A stretch of 64,000 nt of DNA from Micromonospora narathiwatensis (GTDB lineage Bacteria > Actinomycetota > Actinomycetes > Mycobacteriales > Micromonosporaceae): assembly GCF_900089605.1 (NCBI RefSeq), contig NZ_LT594324.1, positions 1,860,001 through 1,924,000 on the forward strand, read 5' to 3'. The notes beneath the pieces were generated by a model that saw only the letters and a list, made by a program, of their open reading frames with translations, was not told the DNA's origin and ran no database searches. Shown one piece after another: positions 1-6,919 of the stretch. A program made the position numbers and the translations under genes. The stretch's first letter is position 1. Each line of letters begins with the position of its first letter.

Positions 1-696
1 CTCGACCTGGAGCAGGGGCTGGACCGGGTCCGGGAGGACCTGCCGGCCGTGGCCCTCGACCCGCGCCACTCCGTCGACCTGATCATCGACACCGTGCGGG
101 CCCGGCCCGGCGCCGTGCTGGTCGCCACCGGACCGCTGACCAACGTCGCCACGGCGCTGCGCAAGCACCCGGCCGTCGCCGACGACCTGGCCCGGATCAT
201 CACCCTGAGCGGCGCCTGGGGTCTCGGCGGCAAGACCGCGGCGGCGGAGTTCAACGTGTGGTGCGACCCGGAGGCGGCGGCGGTCGTCTACGCGGCCCCG
301 GTGCCGGTCACCGTGCTGCCCACCGAGGCCAGCGGCGGCGTACCCGTCGACGAGGACCTCGTCTCCCGGGTGGCGCGACTGCCCGGCCCGGCCGCCGCCC
401 TGGCGGTGGAACTGCTGAAGTCGCTGCGCGGCACCCACCGCAGCAATATCCTCGGGCCCACCCCGGTGCCGCTCAACGACCCGTGCGCCGTCCTGTACGC
501 CGCCGACCCCGCGCTCGGCGAGCTGGTTCGGGTCCGCGCCGACGTGGAGCTGGCCGGCCGCCACACGTACGGGCGGACGGTCATCGACCTCGGCGGTCGC
601 AGCCCCGAGCCACCCAACGTCGACGTGGTGATCCGCCTGGACGCCGCCGCCGTGCGGGACGCGCTGGTCGACAGCCTCCGCCGGCTCACCCCCTGA
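1..696 (+). CDS. Nucleoside hydrolase (IUNH family), 3' part
   Basis: This is the C-terminal 231 residues of an inosine-uridine-type nucleoside hydrolase; the start lies before the window, and the frame is open from base 1. The family cuts the N-glycosidic bond of ribonucleosides, releasing base and ribose in the cytosol. Visible signatures are the ATGPLTN stretch, the FNVWCDPEAA stretch and the late NDPCAV segment, which carries the ligand that supports the catalytic calcium in this family. The N-terminal DxDxGxDD metal motif would be upstream and cannot be seen. It leads the operon that continues to 9834, where a ribokinase-like gene could take up the released sugar. The exact nucleoside cannot be read from this fragment. 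Confidence 0.88.
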   Translation, partial: LDLEQGLDRVREDLPAVALDPRHSVDLIIDTVRARPGAVLVATGPLTNVATALRKHPAVADDLARIITLSGAWGLGGKTAAAEFNVWCDPEAAAVVYAAPVPVTVLPTEASGGVPVDEDLVSRVARLPGPAAALAVELLKSLRGTHRSNILGPTPVPLNDPCAVLYAADPALGELVRVRADVELAGRHTYGRTVIDLGGRSPEPPNVDVVIRLDAAAVRDALVDSLRRLTP

Positions 697-750
697 CGTC
701 CACCGAACCCGTACCACAGCAACACCCTGGCACCGAAAGGAACCAATACC

Positions 751-1509
751 GTGACCCGCAAATCGGTCCTCATCGCCGGCGAGTCCTGGACCGTCCACAG
801 CATCCACCAGAAGGGCTTCGACAGCTTCACCACCACCGAGTACGCGGAGGGGGTGCAGTGGCTGCGGCAGGCCCTGGAGGACGGTGGCTGGCAGGTCAGC
901 TACCAGCCGGCGCACGTGGCGGCCACCGACTTCCCGAGCACCGTCGAGGAGCTGAACGCGTACGACTGCGTGATCATCAGCGACGTCGGCGCCAATACCT
1001 TCCTGCTGCACCCGGAGACCTTCACGAAGTCGGTGCCGCGCCCGGACCGCCTCGCCGTGCTGCGCGACTGGGTACGGGGTGGGGGAGGCGTCATCATGGT
1101 CGGCGGCTACCTCACCTTCCAGGGCATCGACGCCAAGGCCCGCTACGCGGGCAGCGCCATCGAGGACGCCCTGCCGGTGACCATGCACCCGTACGACGAC
1201 CGCGCCGAGCGCCCGGCGGGCGTCACGCCCGCCGTCCGGCTCCCGGAGCACCCGGCGATCCGGGGCGTCACCGGCACCTGGCCGGACCTGCTCGGCTACA
1301 ACGTCGTACGGCCCCGGCCGGAGGCTGACGTGGTCGTCACCGTCGACGCCGACCCGCTCGTCGTCGCCTGGGACCACGGCCGGGGACGCGGCCTGGCCTT
1401 CACCTCCGACTGCGGCCCCCACTGGGCGCCGCCGACCTTCGTCGACTGGGACGGCTACGCCCCGCTCTGGCAGCAGATGGTGTCCTGGACCGCCGGGGAA
1501 GGACGATGA
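751..1509 (+). CDS. Glutamine-amidotransferase-like (ThuA/GATase1-like) protein
   Basis: This 252-residue protein resembles the class I glutamine amidotransferase-like fold of the ThuA and COG5426 type, often annotated as a cytoplasmic protein of unknown role. The N-terminus (SVLIAGESW) forms the first strand, and a central GGGGVIMVGGY segment precedes a LTFQG turn. I see no clear Cys-His-Glu amidotransferase triad, so glutaminase activity is unlikely. The GTG start at 751 follows a GAAAGGAA ribosome site. The gene overlaps the next by 4 nt, so it is translated with the catabolic operon. Its substrate is unknown; a sugar- or nucleoside-related role is inferred only from neighbours. Confidence 0.7.
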   Translation: MTRKSVLIAGESWTVHSIHQKGFDSFTTTEYAEGVQWLRQALEDGGWQVSYQPAHVAATDFPSTVEELNAYDCVIISDVGANTFLLHPETFTKSVPRPDRLAVLRDWVRGGGGVIMVGGYLTFQGIDAKARYAGSAIEDALPVTMHPYDDRAERPAGVTPAVRLPEHPAIRGVTGTWPDLLGYNVVRPRPEADVVVTVDADPLVVAWDHGRGRGLAFTSDCGPHWAPPTFVDWDGYAPLWQQMVSWTAGEGR

Positions 1510-2267
1510 CGATGGTTCCGCTCAACGTCGCGACGTGGGGAGCGGCGGGCGGTCCGGTCTGCGTGTGCCTGCACGGCATCACGGCCAACGCCAGCTCCTG
1601 GACCCGGCTCGGGCCGCGCCTGGCCGAACTCGGTTTCCGGGTGCTGGCCCCCGAGCTACGGGGGCACGGCGAGAGCCCGAAGACCGCCGACGGGTACGAC
1701 ACGGAGACGCTGCTGGCGGACCTCGCCGCCGTCGTACCGGCGCAGCCGCACGTGCTGATCGGGCACTCGTTCGGCGGCTACCTCGCCCAGGAGGCGGTGC
1801 TGCGCGGCGTGTTCCGGCCCCGCGCGCTGATCCTGGAGGACCCGGTCTCCCACCAGCCGGACCAGGAGGTGCCCACGGCGATGCTGGCGTACGACCGTAC
1901 GCACCTGCCCCGCGACATCGAGGGGACCATGGCGCTGAACCCGCACTGGACCCGGCTGGACGCCGCCGGGAAGGTGCTCAGCCTCGAACAGGTCAACTGG
2001 GACGGGGCCCGGGCGGCGTTCGCCGGCAACGGTCCCTGGGACCTGCGCGGCTCCGCCGCCCGGGTCGCCGCCACCGTGCCGACCCGCTGGGTGCTGCCCG
2101 GCGAGAGCCGGTTCGTCCCCGCGGCGGACGTCGCGGCGCTGCGCGTGGCGGTCGGCGCCGACCCGGTGGTGGTCGTGCCGCACGCCGGGCACAGCATCCA
2201 CCGGGACGACCTGGACCGCTTCGTCGACGTGGTGACGTCGCTGTACGACCCGAGGAGCAGTTCGTGA
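1506..2267 (+). CDS. Alpha/beta hydrolase
   Basis: This 253-residue alpha/beta-fold hydrolase shows the oxyanion region CLHGITANASSW near residue 20, the nucleophile elbow GHSFGG with the serine at residue 88, and a C-terminal HAGHSIHRDD segment supplying the catalytic histidine. The length fits single-domain esterases, lactonases and C-C hydrolases. The start overlaps the preceding stop (ATGA) and the end overlaps the next start (GTGA), so it is part of one transcript with the amidase and kinase genes. It probably hydrolyses an ester, lactone or amide intermediate of the same catabolic route, but the sequence does not say which. Confidence 0.85.
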   Translation: MTMVPLNVATWGAAGGPVCVCLHGITANASSWTRLGPRLAELGFRVLAPELRGHGESPKTADGYDTETLLADLAAVVPAQPHVLIGHSFGGYLAQEAVLRGVFRPRALILEDPVSHQPDQEVPTAMLAYDRTHLPRDIEGTMALNPHWTRLDAAGKVLSLEQVNWDGARAAFAGNGPWDLRGSAARVAATVPTRWVLPGESRFVPAADVAALRVAVGADPVVVVPHAGHSIHRDDLDRFVDVVTSLYDPRSSS

Positions 2268-3274
2268 CCCGTATCCACCCGGCGCCGGAGCAGTTCGCCT
2301 TCACCGTCGGCGGACTGCCTCCCCTCGCCACCGCCGACGTCGGCGAGGAGATCGAGGTGTTCACCGAGGACTGCTTCTCGGGCCGCCTGACCTCGGTCGC
2401 CGGCCGCCCCCGCGAGGTCGCGCCCTTCCCACGGGTGAACCCGCTCACCGGACCGATCGAGCTGCGCGGCGTCCGGCGCGGCGACGTGGTCGCGATCCAC
2501 CTGGTCGCGCTCACGCCCGCCCGGGACTGGGGCGTCTCCACCCTGTCGCCCAACTTCGGCGCGCTGTCCGGCACCCGGCTGAGCCCCAATCTCCAGCCCG
2601 AGACGGCGGAACACGTCTGGATCTGGTCGGTCGACCCGGCGACGGGCACGGTGCGTACCCGGACCGCGAACGGCCGCGAGCTGGCCGTGCCGCTGCGCCC
2701 GTTCCACGGCACCGTGGGGGTGGCGCCGGCGCACGGCGAGGTACGGACCAGCGCGGTGCCGGACGCCTTCGGCGGCAACCTCGACGTGCCGGCGCTCGGT
2801 GCCGGCACCACCCTCTACCTGCGGGCCAACGTGCCCGGCGCGATGCTCTACCTCGGCGACGGGCACTTCGCGCAGGGCGACGGCGAGTTCGGCGGCACCG
2901 CGGTCGAAGGCGCCATGGTGACCCGGCTGCGGACCGCGGTGCTGGCGGAGGAGCACCTCGCGGCCCGGGACGTCGACTGGCCCCGGATGGAGACGGACGA
3001 CGAGATCATCGCCATCGGCGTCGGCCGGCCGCTGGAGGACGCCGTACGCGTCGCCGTGCACAGCCTCGTGCGCTGGGTGAGCCAGAGCTGCGACCTGGCG
3101 CCGCACGACGCGTACCAGTTGGTCTCCCAGGGCTGCTCGGCCCGCATCGGCAACCTGGTCAACCCCTCCTACACGGTCAGCGTCTCGCTGCCCAAGGCCC
3201 TGCTGCCCAACCGTCCGGTGATCATGGACGGCATCCACGACCGGCTACGCGGGCACCGGGAGGTGGCGGCGTGA
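2264..3274 (+). CDS. Acetamidase/formamidase family protein
   Basis: This 336-residue protein belongs to the FmdA/AmdA family, which hydrolyses short-chain amides such as formamide or acetamide to acid plus ammonia. Diagnostic segments are GEEIEVFTEDCFSG near residue 30, NPLTGPIELRGVRRGD, the GGNLDVPALGAGTTLYL core and the GDGHFAQGDGE segment with metal-binding residues. The C-terminal SQSCDLAPHDAYQLVS helix is also typical. I chose the GTG at 2264 because it overlaps the upstream stop by 4 nt and is followed by a normal N-terminus. A longer open frame upstream is only a shadow of the hydrolase gene. It may release ammonia from an amide left after base or side-chain breakdown. Confidence 0.9.
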   Translation: MTRIHPAPEQFAFTVGGLPPLATADVGEEIEVFTEDCFSGRLTSVAGRPREVAPFPRVNPLTGPIELRGVRRGDVVAIHLVALTPARDWGVSTLSPNFGALSGTRLSPNLQPETAEHVWIWSVDPATGTVRTRTANGRELAVPLRPFHGTVGVAPAHGEVRTSAVPDAFGGNLDVPALGAGTTLYLRANVPGAMLYLGDGHFAQGDGEFGGTAVEGAMVTRLRTAVLAEEHLAARDVDWPRMETDDEIIAIGVGRPLEDAVRVAVHSLVRWVSQSCDLAPHDAYQLVSQGCSARIGNLVNPSYTVSVSLPKALLPNRPVIMDGIHDRLRGHREVAA

Positions 3275-4218
3275 GCGGAAACCGACCGGACGTCGTCGTG
3301 GTCGGCAGCGTCAACGCCGACCTGCGTATCGAGGTCGACATGCTGCCCCGGCCGGGCGAGACGATCCACGGTGGATCGCCGTCGTGGTTCAGCGGCGGCA
3401 AGGGCGCCAACCAGGCCGTGGCGCTGGCCCGGCTCGGCCGGTCCGTCACCCTGGTCGGGGCCGTCGGCTCCGACCTGGCCAGCGCCGACCTCGCCCGGCA
3501 GCTCGCCGCCGAGGGAGTGAACCTGGACCGGCTGGCCACGGTGAACGGCCCGGTCGGCCAGGCCGTGGTCTTCGTCGACCCGTCCGGCGAGAACTCGATC
3601 GTCGTCTCGCCCGGCGCCAACGCGGCCGTGCGTCCCGACCTGGTTCGCCGGGCGCACGCCGAGCTGGCCGGGGCGAAGGTGGTGCTGGCGCAACTGGAGA
3701 TCCCCGTCGACGCCGTCCTGGCCGCGGCGTCCGCCACCCGGGGCATCTTCGTGCTCAACCCGGCGCCGGCCGTACCGCTGCCACCGGAACTGCTGCGGCG
3801 GGTGGACGTGCTGGTCCCGAACCGGGGCGAACTCGCGCAGCTGTGCGCGGCGCCGCTGCCGGCCACGGTGGACGAGGTCGCGAGCCTGGCCCGGCGGCTG
3901 CCCTGCGCCGCGGTGGTGGTGACCCTCGGCGGTGACGGCGCGCTCGTCGTCGACGGCGACACCGTCCACCACCTCGCACCCCCCGCGGTCACCGCCGTGG
4001 ACACCACCGGCGCGGGGGACTGTTTCTGCGGCGCGCTCGCCGACGCCCTCGCCGAGGGACGCCCGCTGGTCGACGCCGCCGAGTTCGCCGTACGGGCGGC
4101 GGCGCTCAGCGTGACGGCACCCGGTGCGCAGGCGTCCATGCCCACCCGGGCGCAGGTGCTGGCCGCCGAGGCACCCGACGAAGCACGCCCCGAGGACAGG
4201 ATGGGGGTACCGAGATGA
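3271..4218 (+). CDS. Ribokinase-type PfkB carbohydrate kinase
   Basis: This 315-residue PfkB-family sugar kinase carries the N-terminal signature VGSVNADL and GGKGANQAVALARLG near residues 45-60, and the C-terminal signature DTTGAGDCFCGALADAL near residues 245-260 with its catalytic aspartate (GAGD). The overall pattern fits ribokinase better than fructokinase or adenosine kinase. It would phosphorylate ribose, or a similar sugar, at C5 with ATP. Co-translation with a nucleoside hydrolase at the head of the operon makes ribose released from a nucleoside the obvious substrate. Gene boundaries are 4-nt overlaps on both sides. Confidence 0.9.
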   Translation: MSGNRPDVVVVGSVNADLRIEVDMLPRPGETIHGGSPSWFSGGKGANQAVALARLGRSVTLVGAVGSDLASADLARQLAAEGVNLDRLATVNGPVGQAVVFVDPSGENSIVVSPGANAAVRPDLVRRAHAELAGAKVVLAQLEIPVDAVLAAASATRGIFVLNPAPAVPLPPELLRRVDVLVPNRGELAQLCAAPLPATVDEVASLARRLPCAAVVVTLGGDGALVVDGDTVHHLAPPAVTAVDTTGAGDCFCGALADALAEGRPLVDAAEFAVRAAALSVTAPGAQASMPTRAQVLAAEAPDEARPEDRMGVPR

Positions 4219-5714
4219 CCCGGACGCGCGACGACCAGCTCGACGGGCTCGGCACGGTCACGGACACCGTCGGGCGCGCCCGCCGCGCGGCACCCGGGCT
4301 CGCCGACGCCGGACGAAAGCGACGCGCCCGGATGCTCGAGACGATGGCCGGGCAGCTGGAACGGTCCCGCGCCGAGCTGGTGGCCACCGCCGCGGCGGAG
4401 ACCGCCCTCGCGCCGGACGTGCTCGACGCCGAGGTCACCCGCACCGCCGACCAGCTACGGATGTTCGCCGACGTCCTGCGGGAGGGCTCGTACCTGGAGG
4501 CCACCGTCGACGCCGCCCCGGCCGGCGACGTGCTGCGCTGGCTGCGGCCGCTCGGGCCGGTCGCGGTCTTCGGCGCCAGCAACTTCCCCTTCGCGTACGG
4601 CGTCGCCGGCGGCGACACCGCCTCGGCGCTCGCCGCCGGGTGTCCGGTCGTGGCCAAGGAGCACCCCTCGCACCCGCGCACCTGCCGGGCCGTGCTGTCC
4701 GCCCTGCGTACGGCGGCCGTGGCGGCCGGGATCACCCCGGACGTGATCGGCATGGTCAGCGGCTTCGAGGCCGGGGCGCAGCTCGTCACGCACCCGGACG
4801 TCACGGCCGTCGGGTTCACCGGTTCGGTCGGCGGTGGACGGGCCCTGTTCGACCTGTGCGCCGCGCGCGCCGAGCCGATCCCGTTCTACGGCGAGCTGGG
4901 CAGCGTCAACCCGGCCGTGGTGCTGCCGTACGCCGCCCGGACCCCGGACGCGGTGATCGAGCCGCTCGTCACCTCCATGCTCACCCGTGGCGGTCAGGTC
5001 TGCACCAAGGCCGGCCTGGTCTTCCTGCCCGACGACGCGGAGGATCTCGCCGACCGGCTGCGCCGGCGGATGGCGGCGGCACCGCACCCGGTGCTGCTCA
5101 ACGCGTCGATCGCGGCCGCGTTCCCGGCCGGCACCGCGAAGCGGGCGGCGCTGGACGGCGTCGAGGTGCTCTGCGGCGACGGCCCCGTGGCCGGCGCCGG
5201 TGAACGCGGGCCGGTACGTCCGGTGCTGCTGGCCACCACCGTGACGGGCCTGCTCGCCGACGCCAACGCGGACCTGCGCGAGGAGTGCTTCGGGCCGTAC
5301 GCGGTCCTGGTGCGCTACCGGTCCGTGGCGGAGCTGCGGACCGCGCTCGCCGTGCTTCCGGCCTCGCTGGTCGCCGGGGTGTACGGCACCGACGACGACC
5401 TGACCGACGCCCGCGGCGTACTGGACGTCCTGGTGGACCGTGCGGGTCGGGTGGTGTGGAACCAGCCGACCAGCGGGTTGCGGGTGGGCTGGGCGACCCA
5501 CCACGGCGGCGGCTATCCGGCGTCCACCGCAGCCGGTACCACCAGCGTCGGCGCCACCGCGATCCGGCGCTGGCTGCGCCCGTCGGCGCTGCAGGGCTGG
5601 CCCACCGCGCTGCTGCCGGACGAGCTGCGCGACGCGTCCGGTGGGGCCGAGCCGAGCCTGCCCGTGCGCCGCGACGGGCGGCTGCACCTGCCGAGGGCCG
5701 AGGCGGCGGCATGA
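4215..5714 (+). CDS. Aldehyde dehydrogenase, 2,5-dioxovalerate (KGSA) dehydrogenase type
   Basis: This 499-residue enzyme is an NAD(P)-dependent aldehyde dehydrogenase. The FGASNFPFAYGVAGGDTASA stretch and the CPVVAKEHPSHP stretch match the alpha-ketoglutaric semialdehyde dehydrogenase branch. The catalytic cysteine is C263 in the GGQVCT motif, and the general-base glutamate is in the FYGELGS segment. The family oxidises 2,5-dioxopentanoate to 2-oxoglutarate, the last step of several pentose, hexarate and hydroxyproline routes. The genes immediately downstream act on 2-hydroxyglutarate, so the operon seems to converge on 2-oxoglutarate. Substrate assignment rests on family resemblance. Confidence 0.88.
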   Translation: MTRTRDDQLDGLGTVTDTVGRARRAAPGLADAGRKRRARMLETMAGQLERSRAELVATAAAETALAPDVLDAEVTRTADQLRMFADVLREGSYLEATVDAAPAGDVLRWLRPLGPVAVFGASNFPFAYGVAGGDTASALAAGCPVVAKEHPSHPRTCRAVLSALRTAAVAAGITPDVIGMVSGFEAGAQLVTHPDVTAVGFTGSVGGGRALFDLCAARAEPIPFYGELGSVNPAVVLPYAARTPDAVIEPLVTSMLTRGGQVCTKAGLVFLPDDAEDLADRLRRRMAAAPHPVLLNASIAAAFPAGTAKRAALDGVEVLCGDGPVAGAGERGPVRPVLLATTVTGLLADANADLREECFGPYAVLVRYRSVAELRTALAVLPASLVAGVYGTDDDLTDARGVLDVLVDRAGRVVWNQPTSGLRVGWATHHGGGYPASTAAGTTSVGATAIRRWLRPSALQGWPTALLPDELRDASGGAEPSLPVRRDGRLHLPRAEAAA

Positions 5715-6919
5715 GCTACGTGGTGGTCGGGGCGGGGATCGTCGGGCTGGCGGTCGCCCGGGAGTTGCTGATCCGTCGCCCTGGCAGCTCCGTCGTCGTG
5801 CTCGACAAGGAGCACCGGGTCGGCCAGCACCAGACCGGCCACAACAGCGGCGTCGTGCACGCCGGCGTGTACTACCAACCGGGGTCGCTGAAGGCGACCC
5901 TGTGCCGGCGCGGGGTCGGGCTGCTGCGCGAGTACACCGCCGAGCACGACATCGCCTACCAGGAGCTGGGCAAGGTCATCGTCGCGCGGGACGCGGCGGA
6001 GGAGGCCCGGCTGACCGACCTGCACGAGCGGGCGCGGGCCAACGGGGTGCCGGGCGTGCGGCTGTTGGGGCCCGACGGCCTGCGGGACCGGGAACCCCAC
6101 GTCGTCGGCCGGGCCGCCCTCCTCTCGCCGCACACCGCCGTCGTCGACTTCGGCCAGGTCGCCCGGGCCCTCGCCGCCGACGTGGCCCGCCTCGGCGGTG
6201 AGGTCCGCCTGGGCGCCGCGGTCACCGGGATCAGCCGGCGCGGCGACTCGGTGGTGCTCGCCACGACCGGTCCGGACGTCGTGGCCGGGCAGGTCATCCT
6301 CTGCGCCGGGCTGCACGTCGACCGGCTCGCCGCGCTGGCCGGCGGGGACCCGTCGCCGCGTATCCTGCCGTTCCGGGGCGAGTACTACCGGCTGCGGCCG
6401 GAGCGGTCGTCGCTGGTGCGGGGACTGATCTATCCCGTACCCGACCCGCGGTACCCGTTTCTCGGCGTCCACCTCACCCGTCGGGTCGACGGGACCGTCG
6501 ACGTCGGCCCCAACGCCGTGCTCGCGCTGGCGCGGGAGGGCTACCGACGCCGGGACGTCCGCCTCGGCGACCTGCTCGCGACGCTGGGCTACCCGGGGTT
6601 TCCGCGGCTGGCCGCGCGGCACTGGCGCACCGGCGTACACGAGTTGCTCGGGTCGCTGCTCAAGGGCCGGTTCGCCGCCGCCGCCCGGCGTTACGTCCCC
6701 GAGCTGACCGCCGCCGACCTGGTCCGCGCCCCGGCCGGTGTCCGCGCCCAGGCCGTGGACCGGCGCGGAGACCTCGTCGACGACTTCCGCATCGAGATCA
6801 TGGGGCGGGTCGTCGCGGTACGCAACGCCCCCTCGCCCGCGGCGACGTCCTCGCTGGCGATCGCCGAGCACGTGGTGCGGCGGGCGTTGTCCGCGGCAAC
6901 CGAACGGGGATTGGGATGA
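5711..6919 (+). CDS. lhgO: L-2-hydroxyglutarate oxidase
   Basis: This 402-residue FAD-dependent enzyme of the DAO superfamily begins with the dinucleotide-binding GAGIVGLAVARELL motif at residue 7. It contains the family segments QTGHNSGVVHAGVYY and PFRGEYYRL, and ends with the NAPSPAATSSLAIAEHV segment typical of LhgO/YgaF. The enzyme oxidises L-2-hydroxyglutarate to 2-oxoglutarate, passing electrons to oxygen or the quinone pool at the membrane. The ATG at 5711 overlaps the aldehyde dehydrogenase stop by 4 nt. It is followed by a D-2-hydroxyglutarate-dehydrogenase-like gene, so both enantiomers may be handled by this operon. Confidence 0.9.
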   Translation: MSYVVVGAGIVGLAVARELLIRRPGSSVVVLDKEHRVGQHQTGHNSGVVHAGVYYQPGSLKATLCRRGVGLLREYTAEHDIAYQELGKVIVARDAAEEARLTDLHERARANGVPGVRLLGPDGLRDREPHVVGRAALLSPHTAVVDFGQVARALAADVARLGGEVRLGAAVTGISRRGDSVVLATTGPDVVAGQVILCAGLHVDRLAALAGGDPSPRILPFRGEYYRLRPERSSLVRGLIYPVPDPRYPFLGVHLTRRVDGTVDVGPNAVLALAREGYRRRDVRLGDLLATLGYPGFPRLAARHWRTGVHELLGSLLKGRFAAAARRYVPELTAADLVRAPAGVRAQAVDRRGDLVDDFRIEIMGRVVAVRNAPSPAATSSLAIAEHVVRRALSAATERGLG